Shown: one piece after another, positions 49,795-61,700 of the stretch
Layout of the letters: the number at the start of each line of letters is the position of its first letter
Numbering within the stretch: position 1 is the stretch's first letter
Source of the DNA: Notospermus geniculatus
Lineage: Eukaryota; Nemertea; Pilidiophora; Heteronemertea; Lineidae
Assembly (NCBI GenBank): GCA_002633025.1
Contig: NMRB01000226.1
Location: 134,064 to 198,063 of the forward strand
Reading direction: 5' to 3'
Length of the DNA: 64,000 nt
The notes under the pieces: model-generated
The model's input: the letters and a program-made list of their open reading frames with translations, nothing else
Told to the model about the DNA's origin: nothing
Databases searched by the model: none
Position numbers and translations under genes: made by a program

Positions 49795-50022
49795 CAGGCC
49801 CGTAGCAGCCCTCTGATGAGTGGGGGGGGGGGGGNGGGAAGTGGGAAGTCCAAACGGGGCCCCCAGAAAAATTTGACAATTTAAGTGCTTTAGATGCATT
49901 TTCCTGGGATCTGAGAGCAAGAATGTGGACATATAAAATAGACATTTGGGCCAAAGGTATTTTTTGGCAAACAAGGGGGGGGGGGGCAAGGACCCCCCCC
50001 CCCCCCGGCTCCTACGGGCCTG
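49795..50022. mobile_element. 228-bp MITE with 5-bp AGCCA duplication
   Basis: Ends CAGGCCCGTAGCAGCC and GGCTCCTACGGGCCTG; AGCCA at 49790-49794 and 50023-50027. Contains G-runs near the left end and a C-run near the right end. Confidence 0.9.
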
Positions 50023-50039
50023 AGCCACCAGGAGAGAGA

Positions 50040-51700
50040 CGCTCTCTCTCTCACCGAACCCTCGGAGACTACATGAATTTCTGTATTAATACTTCAGATC
50101 CATAATATTGGAATCCACCTCATTTACTTCTGGGATCTCTACTAGAAAATGTCCGAGGAAGACCCAGGTTGGGGTCGAAAATTTGCGAAATTCGGGGACG
50201 ACTTTTAGGTATCGTACCTCAGTTACTTCAGTAATACCACGTATAGTAAGGATTTTTATTTTTAAGACAGTGATGGACTATTTTTTTCGTTTATCACAAA
50301 TCAGATTTACGCAACCATTCGCTCCGTAGAGAAAAAGCGGCCATCTTGCCTGTTGGGTGCCTTTACAAATCTGACAGTATGTCAACTCCGCCTACCTGAG
50401 GTACTTATGATCAGTAAATCTGGTAGAAATAGGTCGATTAATGCGCGATGTGATGGTCCAAAATGTGTACTTTCTGCGGATACCCGATTTTTCGTGATTG
50501 GATAAAAATTGTGACTTGACGACGGATTTCCCAAATAAAGTTTGATTTTCTGGCCGAAAGCTGGCATCTCTTCCCAGGCATTCGGAACACCTCGGGTCTT
50601 TCCGTCATACTTCGGGAAAGCCCCTCGGATGTCATACAGTCATACGCGGAGTGATTCTGGACGTGATCGCGTCCAAAATTGTTAGGCTGCCGCATCACTC
50701 ATGACAAGTAGCAACCTCCGCGAACAAATATAACACCTGCAAACCCTGGCTGTTTGAAGGCGTGTTTATCGCTCAAATATCAATGAATTGGTATATATTT
50801 GATATGCTGTATATAAACTTGGAAGTGACACGCCAGTAAAGTGGTTATTTGGTACATTTTGGTGATCATGCCGGGCAAGTGGGAAAGTAGCTCTCGCCAC
50901 TAACGTATAATATACGTTGTAATGAAATCCCTCGAATAGTTACTCGATAGAATTCACGTAAAACGCATGGACAGCACTGAATCAGTACACTATTATTGAC
51001 ATGATTGAGGGCTAAAGTACACAAAATGATCATATAATGTGCGATTTTTGTCATTTCAGTACTATATATTAGCGAACTATTTCTTAGCGGAAGAACACTC
51101 CGCCAGTCTGCGTAATCGGCGCGCCGCATCACATATCCTTCCATTTCAATATGGCCGCTTTTGTATGACATTAGAGATTGAAATCTGGCAAAGTTTCAAG
51201 CTCTAAGTTGAGAATGCTTCCCAGGCTGGGCCTGGGACTTCGTGGACCTACATTGATGCATTGACGTGCCTCTGTGATGTGGCCGCCTGGAGAAACAGCT
51301 ACACTCAACAAATACCGCAGCGCGAGATCGCAAAATTCCACGGGATTTCTAAATAGGACTCGTTCCTAGACACTGATTGCTGATGCTGGGTGATGTTCGG
51401 CTACCGAAACTACGCCCAGGGTATTGTATTAGTCAAGATTGAGATCCTGGGTAATCTTTGTATATAGCCTACACAGGACGACATTTACCCTTACACGATC
51501 GGGGCCCTCGACGAGGCTCCTCGCGAACCTCATTCGAGAAATCGGACACCTCGCACAAAAGTGCGTTTATCGAGGAGACCGTTCAAATTCAACCACATAA
51601 ACCATTATTAAGCTAACACACTGAGCTTTTTGTTTTTACATTATGCAAACGAGTGAGGAGAAATCATTTGGGAAATTTCGTCCCCCGCATAGAATTAGAG
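50040..51700. other. Spacer without a recognised gene
   Basis: A fragment of the GACCCC MITE family (50150-50200) and a decayed ACCCAGG element end (51405-51490) are the only features noted. Confidence 0.45.
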
Positions 51701-51725
51701 GTTCTTTGGAATCGACGGTTGTTAA

Positions 51726-52817
51726 AGCCAGACACTATAGACAGATGGGTTATAATCGACGAGCCTAGTCTCGGTCACCCAGCCGCTGTTTCGAATCTGG
51801 GGAACCGTAGCAGTACTGTGTGGCTGGCTGCGCAAGACTACACACAGCATTGGGGATTTCCCAAGGGGATTCCCAAAACCTCGATGCAGGATAATGCTAT
51901 AATATGTGGTTCTATGGTTCTCACACCGAAATGTTTTGCATAGTGGCAATGTGTACTAAGCTGCGCATGCGCAGTAGGTCTTGCGCATGCCCATTAGTTG
52001 GTCGGCTAGGGCCGGCATTCAAAGGTAGAATCAATTTCTCATGTCCAAACCCACCTCGCGCAGCGTGTCGCTATGACGTGTTGATTAGGATCCACCCCAG
52101 TCCACTGGTTGGCTCACATGATTATTAGCAGTGAGGTAAGGTGCTGTCAGTGGACGAAAGTTAGATGACTGTAAGGCGCAATAGGCCTTGTGTACTGTAA
52201 CTCGTACACAATGCGCCGGTTTGAGCCTATGAATAATGATTGATGTGGGCTTGGCCAGAGTAATTTTGTGTCTCCGAGTTCACATGAAAACCGACAGCTT
52301 TTTTGGTAGGCAATGAATACATTTGGCAATGGTATCAGTGTATAGTTAGTAAGTATAGCTGTGCTCACAATAAAGTTGAAGTTGCTGTCGCGCGGATACA
52401 ACAAGTAATGCCTGATTGAAATAAAAACCTCCTTATTGAGACCAGGCCGCTAAGAATGTATCATGTCAACTGGTTTAAAAGCTTCTTTATCAAGCAACGT
52501 TTGTGGGCCTGGTAGAAAACTGCTTGTTTGATCCCTTCGAAGACAACGCCGTTTGTGGCACGCCCGGATGGCCATAACACAACCACGAGCACTATGAGAG
52601 ATTTTAGGAAATATCTGACAATTTTGTCGCATTCTTATACAGAGTCCTGGCTATTCATGGGCATAATGCGTTGCATCAAAGATGGCTGCGCCCATGGTTG
52701 GTTTTGTGTACACTAAACATTTCGGTGTGGTTCTATACACTACGCACGCCTGTAGATGAGGTTGCACTATCATTTCGGCCCAACTGGAGTGTGAGTAGCG
52801 GTGCATAGTGTGCGGCT
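51726..52817. mobile_element. TTAA-flanked element split by a second insertion
   Basis: TTAA at 51722-51725 and 52818-52821; ends AGCCAGACACTATAG and ATAGTGTGCGGCT. The reverse relative at 41899-42177 lacks the inner element 51922-52729. Confidence 0.88.
51922..52729. mobile_element. 808-bp element with 5-bp GTTCT duplication
   Basis: Perfect 15-bp ends CACACCGAAATGTTT; GTTCT at 51917-51921 and 52730-52734. The empty site is seen at 41899-42177. No transposase frame was recognised. Confidence 0.88.
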
Positions 52818-52924
52818 TTAAAAACATCGTCATAACTACATAAATACTTGCCTGTATAAAACCAGTAAAACTTAATGGATGAGGAAATAATCAATCCTTA
52901 ACCAGTGTGGCCCTTTTGTACTTT

Positions 52925-53785
52925 TATTAACCAGGTTTTCGAAGAAAGTCCTGGTTATTAAATTACCGAAAGTGGCGGGCGGTCGGGCGGTCGGGCGTCC
53001 GGGCGGTCGCTTTTCTCTTGTCCGCCTGATAACTTAAAAACGACTTGAGATTTTCTTTTGAAATTTTTGGGACATGTTGTTTGTAAGTATACGTTGTTTC
53101 CTTTCGATATTCAGCATCATTCGATTCAAGGTTTGGCCAATAGGGGGCTAAATGTGAAAACACAAAAAGTGCTATTTCTCCTGAACGAATGGACGGATCG
53201 TCACCAAATTTTTATCATAGGTATATCTAATGACGATACATAACATAATACCCGGGTTTTTGATTTGACCTACTTTTGAAGGTCACCGAGGTCAGAGTGG
53301 TACAAAAGTAACGAACCTGCCACAGTTCGCCATTGTTTCACTGAGCAAGTTCTTATCTTGCATAAATGTAGGTAAGAGGGGTACCTTCAAAAATACTGAG
53401 TTTCGGCACAATTGGACTACTAGTATGGCCATCAGGTGGCGTAACCTGAAAATCATCTAAGTGCTATAACTCAGGGATGCCTTGACCCACACTGCTCAAA
53501 CATGATATGTACCTCCTTCTAGATGACCTTTATGTGCACGTCAACTTTCGGATTGATTTGACTTCCGTTATGGCAACCAGGTGGCATAACCCGAAAATCA
53601 TCGAAGTGCTATAACTCGGGAATGACTTGACCTACACTGCTAACATTCGATACGTGGCTCCCTCTAGATAATTTACATGTGCATGTAAAGTTTCAGCCTG
53701 ATCGGACATCCGAACTGGCCACCAGGTTGCGCAACCCGAAAATCATCAAAGTGCTATAACTCAGGAACGACTTGACCCAGAGGAA
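52925..53785. repeat. Dispersed repeat with about 148-bp internal units, copy 2
   Basis: Starts near ACCAGGTTTTCGAAG...CCTGGTTATTA with a GGGCGGTC-rich stretch (52974-53008). It then carries the GTGGCGTAACCTGAAAATC units near 53427, 53580 and 53724 shared with 11640-12180. Confidence 0.8.
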
Positions 53786-53933
53786 TCGGAACCAGTCATT
53801 GTTGGTTCAGCTGGGCGGCTTGAGATACATGAGTAGGCCCTTGGAGTCAGGCCAATATACATGTATGTGTGGATTATTAATATGTAACGTCGACAACAGA
53901 ACAGTGGCTTGGCATACAATGACATGAACGATG

Positions 53934-53989
53934 GACACACCCGAACCATGGAGAGGTGTACCTCTCCATGGTTCGGGTGTGTTACAGGC
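53934..53989. repeat. 56-bp hairpin
   Basis: Arms ACACACCCGAACCATGGAGA and complement with a very short loop. Near it, 54083-54165 is a short tandem duplication (CACGAAACGGCT ... GACCTGGGACGAGG). Confidence 0.9.
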
Positions 53990-54339
53990 CTACGCTCCGA
54001 GCCACGGTTGGTTCGAGCCTGCCCCGGTCCACATTCGGGGAAGATACGCATGTGCAGAAAGCGCAACACGGGCGACGTCTTGCACGAAACGGCTGGCTGC
54101 GCGAGACTAGACCTGGGACGAGGTGCACGAAACGGCTGCGCGAGACTACACCTGGGACGAGGCTGGGTAACCAGGCGACCACCAGGCGGCGGCGTTGTGT
54201 GACGTATACACCAAACCTAAATTAGGCCCGCAAATAATAATTTCACGCTCTGCTTACTCAATTCCACGTCTCAAACTTCAGTCTTTACCGTCTTCATCGT
54301 TCCCCATGCGTTCCAGCCTCAAACGCGCCTTAGTNGGGC

Positions 54340-54400
54340 GTCCGACGTGGCGCTGACTGACGATTCGACACGAATTGTCAGTCAGCGCCGGAGCCAATGG
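54340..54400. repeat. Hairpin GGCGCTGACTGACRATTCG
   Basis: Arms TGGCGCTGACTGAC and GTCAGTCAGCGCCG around a GACACGAAT loop. 54420-55290 holds no recognised feature except the 3' flank of the next gene. Confidence 0.75.
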
Positions 54401-55290
54401 AACCAGGTTAGACAATGGATAAAGCGAGGGAGATTTCTTGAAAATGTCGTTGTGTTTCGGGGTGATTTTCAGCCCCTCAGACATGCGTACATAAAACCAC
54501 GCTTCGCATGTGTATTCTTCTATGTTAAAACAACCCGAACGACCTACATGTACGCAGAAGTTTCCAAATACTATTCCAAGAAAGTGTAGGCCTACGCACT
54601 TTGAAGAACGCCAGTTTTCGAGAAAAGCACAAGAACACAAGGATACCTTTCGATCGATAACTCGGCCAAAACTGCACCGATTTCGATGAAATATTCGGCA
54701 ACTTTCGCAACGAAACCTCCATCAACATGTGAACATCACGCCACACCTTGAAACGTCTGACTAATCGTGCGTAATTAGTGATTGTTTTATTGCGTCTGCC
54801 TCGCTTTCGTTCAGTGATTTAGCAGTTAGAGGCCCGTCAAGTGCCAAATCGTGGACGTGTATCATCTGTATTAAGATATAAGGCTAACCCTAACAATAGC
54901 CTTTCCCATCAGCCAATCATTCTACTCCTTAGTGAGTAACAGGTGTTCTGATTGGTTCCCACGTTCTTTCACTGGACAGTAGTGGTACCGCCAACCACGA
55001 CTGACGCGTCGTGGCGCTGTTCATGCCTTTGCGGGTCGACTTAGGCGGATTTCATCAATACTTACATGTAATTAGGACATAGAATAAGACGTCAGAGGAT
55101 GGATGATATTGCATAGGTAGCACGTTATGAAGTCGGCGATGCTATGCGAAATCCAACCCCACGGCAGAGAACGATCCCGAAGTTGGGAACGTCGGGGAGA
55201 AATTATGTTTATCAACATCAGCCCTGTGATCGTAAAAATACTGGTCCTAATCAGGATTCACTGCTATGACACAACGTAATGGAATGATAA

Positions 55291-55793
55291 CTACTTTTTC
55301 CTGAAGCAATCAGAAATAATTTCTTTAGCATCATTACGGAATTTACGGCCCCCTCCAATCATATACATATAGAAATTGACAGAATAATTCATTTGCCAAA
55401 GTATAAAAATAGCCCAGAACTCCATTTTCAACCGTAGAAACCAGTACATGTCCGCCATATTGTACATAGCATCGATGGACGGGACTGTCAGATACACCTT
55501 GTGTAATCTCATTGGTATTGTAAGAAAAACATAAGCGAGGCTAACGAGCACGAGCATGCGCATAATCGTCTTGCTCTCTCTGTCACGTGATTTATTTATT
55601 CCGAGTTTACCACCTGATGTACAAGCTATTTGTTTACGTTTCTCTTCCGCCCGTCTGACGCCGATGATGATGAGGATATTGCAGGTAATGATGATGAGAA
55701 AAGGAACAATTGTTCCTACGATGAGTTGATGAAGCATGGAAAGGGTGGCAAGAAGCGGGTCTCCATCGGATTTCCACACCACCAATATTATCC
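55291..55793 (-). CDS. Orphan GPCR exon 3 (ECL2 to C-terminus) with stop
   Basis: Acceptor TTTATTTAAG at 55794, phase 1. Encodes IILVVWKSDGD, TM5-TM7 and helix 8 (GGGRKFRNDAKEIISDC), then stops after FRKK. Confidence 0.82.
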
Positions 55794-58700
55794 CTTAAAT
55801 AAACAATGTGATGTTTAACCCTCCTACGCATATACGTACAGCTAGGGCTGCTGTGGCGTAACAAGGTTTCTTTTAGCTGTTTCAGTCGAAACAGCTGACG
55901 CCGAGCATGTGATTATTTTAAAAGCCACACTGCATTGGATTCAGAAAGTCCTTACGTCCTCCGACGTCTGTGTAGAGTTAAATGTACTATATTCTGTCTG
56001 AATACATCAGACCAAGTAAAAAAACTTTATGTTTATCGTCCAGGATATTTCTAAAAATTAGGAAGGGGCTCTTTTTTAATTATTTGTTCAAGAAGATCAG
56101 TTATACCCTAGGCATAAACAGTGCAATCCTTGCCAAAATTGTCATCTAGATGACTGATTGTGGCTTTCAGAGTGGAACGTTTGGGATGAATCAACTACAG
56201 TTGAACCTCATTATAAGCTAGGGTTACACCTGTTTAAAATCCCCGTGTTTTTCCAGACCCTTGTCAAACCCGTGTGTACGAAAATCCCGGCGAGAGGTCA
56301 CACTACTTACTACATTGTAGTTAAGTAGCAAGGCGACAGGGGCGCTGCATGCACTCACTCTTCGGTCATTTCTGTATTGGCACGATTGTTGGAGGTGCGA
56401 AAACGACGTCAGTTAATGGCTGAGCCATCTATAGCCGTGCGAAAAACTAACGTAAACACGGGGATTTCGAAAAGCACGGCGAGCTTGCCGTGTCTCAAAA
56501 CCCGTGTTTTTCAGCCACGGGTTTCTCGAAGCCCGGCAATTCAAAGGTGTGACTGCAAAAAAACCGAGGATTTTATGTATAGGTAACCACGGCTAGTGTG
56601 ACCAGTGATGTACAGTCATCAGCATTAGTTTGTATACACCTGTATGTTGGTTATATTTCAGCACCAAGAACACCAAATTCAACCGGGTTTGTTGCACGTG
56701 AAATTTAAATCCTTCTGGCAAATGTTCCCATTGATTTTAAAAATTTGCTTTTATGATGACATTATGTAATTTACTTCTCAAAAAAAGGTAGAAAATCCAA
56801 TTTTTTTATTCCCTATAAAATTCTTGATTTTCCTTCATTCCCTAGTGCATCTAACTATTTTAAAACCATTGGTAAAAGTTTCATTCAAAAAATCGCCCTC
56901 GCTTTCAAGAAAAAANATGTGGTGTTCTTGGTGCTGAAATATAACCAAATTACAGGTGTATACAAACAAATGCTGATGACTGTACATGTATAGTGAGGTT
57001 CTACTGTACTGGTACTGGGAATAAGCAGATGCGCGGGAGATTTTTTGGCAAAGCCTAATGACCATATCAGGATGTGGTAAGTGTCACGCTTAGCATTTGT
57101 AAGTTTTCAAGAAATGCCTTGTTATTCAGTTAGCTGGCCGAATGGGTCAGTGTCGTCCTGGGTATACCTTATGTTTACCCAGGATCATCCTGGGTAATCC
57201 TTTTCTTTACCCAGGACGGCCCTGGGTAAACATAAGGATCCTTAACTTTACCCAGATTCGAGTTCCCGAGTGGTTTAGTGAGGTTGATATTTAGCGTAAA
57301 TCATGAAATGAAGGGTGGCCTCGAACTAGGCCTATAGCTCCTAAGTCCTTGAGAATTTACTATCGGTCCCTTTTGAAAAGTTGTAGGGATTGGTCTTTTC
57401 TCTCTATTCCACACCCCGGAGCAGGTATAGTGGTAATTTTCAGCCCTTTCGAGTTATGATCGTACTGCATGTTCTGCAAAAAGTAAATTCATGAAAATGA
57501 CGAAATGCACACGGATTGTACATGTTCTACCTGGGCCTATAGCTCCTACGTCCTTGAGAATTTACAATCGGTCCCTTTTGAAAAGTTGTAGGTATTGGTC
57601 TTGTCTCCCTATTGCAAACCCCGGAGGAGGTATAGCGGTAATTTTCAGCCCTTTTTAGCAATGACCCTACTGCATGTTCTCTGCCGAAAGAGACGCACAT
57701 ACCAAATTCCATCCTCGGAGCGATCAGCACGATTCGGCGGGAACTCCCAAGCTGGGTAAAGTTAAGGCTCCTTATGTTTACCCAGGATGATCCTGGGTAA
57801 AGAAAATGATTACCCAGGATAATCCTGGGTAAACATAAGGTATACCCAGGACGACATTGACTCATTCAGCGGCAGTAAACTTCTGTTCAAGGTAGCGTAC
57901 AAGGGGGACATCATTGTCCTTGTAATGGTATATCATGTTACTCTAATCTCCTCTTACCTGTCCCATTCCTGAACTCGGAAAAAAATGACTAAACCCTAAG
58001 TTGAAGATATCGCACGCTGCATTCTTTGCCAGGCTCGGCACAGTGGGAAAAGTAACTAGGCAGGACATTACTGTTTCTGACCATACCCCCATCCCCTTAT
58101 CTTCAACTTAGGATTTAATCATTTTTTCCGAGTTCAGGAATGGGACAGGTAAGTGGGAGCTTAGAGTACCGGTATCAGGGGCGTACCTGGGGGGGGGGGG
58201 GCTAATGCCCCCACAGCAAAAAGTGACAAAAGAAATTTTCCCCTAAAATGTCATTTCCCCTCTTCGAGCCAAGTTATTGTAGTGTCAGATGTGGGGAAAA
58301 TGCATCTGAGAGTGTGTAGATTTTCAATTTTTGGGGGGAGGACCCCCCTCCAGCTTCACCCTTCAGATTCGATCAATTTTGCCCCACCCTACGCCATAAA
58401 AGCTAGCTACGCCCCTGGGTATGTGTTTTATTTTGTAGATTTTTTGAATTTAAATTTAAAGTTGGGTTTTCCTTTTTTGACACACAATGTATTAGATCTA
58501 CAATAAATCAAGTAGTCTTGCAACCAATATAATGCCGTTTTGAAAACCGAAAAATAATGATAAAGGTAAGCTTTTCGAAACTTCGGCCGAATAGGGAGCA
58601 CCAATTGGTCACACGATCACTTATAGAGCAGAGGTGACACCTATAGAGGCTCATTGTTCTCCACATGCGGTTCACCAAGCACGGTCAATCACACCTTGAA

Positions 58701-61700
58701 TCGTCAGGGATAATAGGTGTCATCTGTGTACTATCAGTTCAAACCCACGCGTATATTCTCGCGTGGGCTGCGTGATCGGTGTTCCCGTTTCGTACGCTAC
58801 TACGGGTGTTTTGCATCCAAACTTGTGTAATTGCATGAAAATGCATATAAAGACCAGTCCACATGTAAGCTACACTATACATGTAGATCAAATAACGGTT
58901 CTTATGTATTTTCATAAATACCTGTCCTTTCATCAACGCTGTACGACTGGTACCAGAATAGCTGAATATCGCAAAGAAACGTGAAGAAAGCCGTCGTGGC
59001 CATGACCTTCTTTGCACGTGACGGGCTGCACAAGACGACTGCCTTCATCGGAGCCCAGACTGCTATGGCGCGGTCAACTGACATCTCGGCTAAGAAGAAG
59101 CCTGAGCAGATACCCCCAGAATAAACGAGGAAAAGGGAAAACCTAAAAGTAGAATTTCCAAATGATAATACCACTAGGTATTCAAATGCTACCGAAATGG
59201 GGTTATCCATTTGGTCACCTGATGATTTATAGAGCTGGACTCGTATTCATAAAGCTACTTAAGTCTAAGTATGATACTTATATTTTGTGTTGAACAAAGG
59301 ATAAGTATCACACTTAGACTTAAGTAGTTTTATGAATATGGGTCCAGAGGTCTATAGAGGTTCATTTATAAAGCAGAGGCCTTATAGAGGCTCATTATTC
59401 GAGAGATGCTGTTCACCAAGCACGGTCAATCACACCTTGAATCGTCATGAATAATAGGTGGCGTGTGTGTACTATAAGTTCAAACACACGCATATTCTCG
59501 CGTGGTCTGCTTCACCGTGGATAACCCCATTCACCTCGAATCCAAAAGAGAATCGCTTGAACGCTGATCGTTTGAACAATGTTCAGTTTTGAATAGCAAT
59601 TTACATCATCGGAATGCAACAACGTTGATCAAAAGCAGATGAAGTAAACAAAGCAGGATGGGGACAAATTACTGAGTTCCAAGTCTTCTACCTTAATCAA
59701 TACCCCACTTTTTGGTATAGAGGTTCTTCACGTGACGTCACACCCTAATTAGTATAGAATTCATAGGGGAACTGGTGCAGCCATATTGGCCGTCAGTGTC
59801 AATGGGGTTTACTGAAAGAAATCAGATTTTAACTGGAATATTTTTGAAACTACCTTTCTTATCATTTCAGTTTCTTAATATATGATTTGTCAAATAAAAC
59901 CACATGTTCTACAACAGTCTGATGATTGAATGACACCTGTCTGTTGTAAAAACAGACAATTCGTGCCGAATTACACAGAGATGTGATGTATGACTGACGG
60001 TCAAGCACATGGCTAATTATGTATTAATTAGCTCATTAGCATTGAGTTGTGACGTCGGTGAAGAACCCGCTCTATTTTATTTGGTTTTTATTTGAATGGC
60101 AAGTCGTGGAGGGAATACCCAAACATAACTTGAAGCTTGTGCCATTTTTGTCCACTCTTCTACTTTCTTTTAATAAAAAAGTTAACAATAAAAATTACTA
60201 GTGGACAGCAGGAAATGCTTGCGGTGGCGGAGTACTAATCTTTCCGTTGAAACAGTAGAATTTATTGGTAGAAGGAATTATAGCTGCTGACTAGTTTTGA
60301 ACTTCCCAACTGGTGAATCAAACTTCGCTCAGGATTCTACCTGCGGGAAGTCTAGAACTACTCGTTATAAAATGTATGTGGACTGTTTTAGCGGGTTCGA
60401 TTACTTACCCGCGCCTACACCGGCCGGGCACGACAGTGTTTTATTCACCGGAAGTTCTCCAAGTCGGGCCAGGCGCTACTAACCCTCCACCCTGAGCCGG
60501 TTACTTCGGGAAGTATCCCAGCATGCAGAGCATGATGTCACTTCCGGACGTAGATGAACACAAAGCCTCGCATACATCGGCGTGCAAAAGAAATCAAACG
60601 CTGTCGTGTTAGACAGGAAGAAAGTGTCATGGCGGATGCGCTCTGATTGGCTGATTGTCAACACAACAGCGTTCTTTTATTGGCCTCCAATGCGCATGTC
60701 GGAGAAAGCGCCTGAGTGCCAGGCCGGTGTAAGTAATCGAACACGCTAATTTTGTTTCGGTCAGCTTACACTTATACATGTGACACAAACAACTCGCTTT
60801 GCCTAAAATTGTCCATAGTCACGTGGGCCCGATTTCACAAAGCGCGTTTAGGACTTAGACGCGTGTAACTTCGCTAAATGCACGCACTTCCACCATACAT
60901 TTGACGAAGTTACACGCGTGTAAGTCTAAAGCTTAGCGCACATGTCCGACAAAACGCAATGCGTTAGGGGTGTCTGTTAAAATTGACTCTCCTGGCTGAA
61001 TGACGAGTCGACAGTGTTGGGTCAGTCGACTTTAAAAACACCCCTAACGGATCCAGTTTTGTCGGACATGTGCGCTAAGCCTTAAGCCGTGTTTACCTGA
61101 CATCCGTTATCCGTTATGCGATACGACGTTATCCGGCAAAGCATTGGCCCATGTACAGCGATCGGGATGAAAAACGGCTAACGTCGTATCGCATAACGGA
61201 TAACGGATGTCAGGTAAACACGGCTTTAAACACCCTTTGTGAAATTGGCCCCTGGGCCGTATGCATAAAGGTGGAATAAGCTTATTCCAGGTATAACGTA
61301 ACGTTATAACATTAAGTTATACCTGGAACAAGCCACCACTGACCTTTATGCATACGGCCCCTGATGTTTAGCTTACGATTATTTAGTTCGGGTATATAAT
61401 AAATATCTAAATAAATATTGATTTGGAAAAATAGACTCAAACAATGCTTTACGATGCTTTGTGTTCTATTCGCAGAAGCGCTGTTCCCTGGAATAATTAT
61501 GCATGAACATCTCTAGTACTCCAATTAGTAACTTTCAGCGTCATGCTTTTCGGCGTCGTCCGGGGCGATGCCTGGATCATGAATGTAATGTGCACTGTAC
61601 AATTTCTTTAAAAGTACAGCTGCAGCTCCCAAAATGGATATCAAGTCATACATTTCACTTTGATTATTACCTTTGCAGATGGACTTTGTAACAGAAAAGA

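Noticed and set aside
59143-59221. Alternative upstream acceptors (at 59221, TCATCAG, and others) for GPCR exon 2
   Set aside because: They give phase 1, which does not fit the phase 2 end of exon 1; only the acceptor at 59143 keeps frame and aligns with TM3.
60390-60400. Box B (GGTTCGATT) of a tRNA
   Set aside because: It is part of the inverted end of a MITE and no cloverleaf can be drawn around it.
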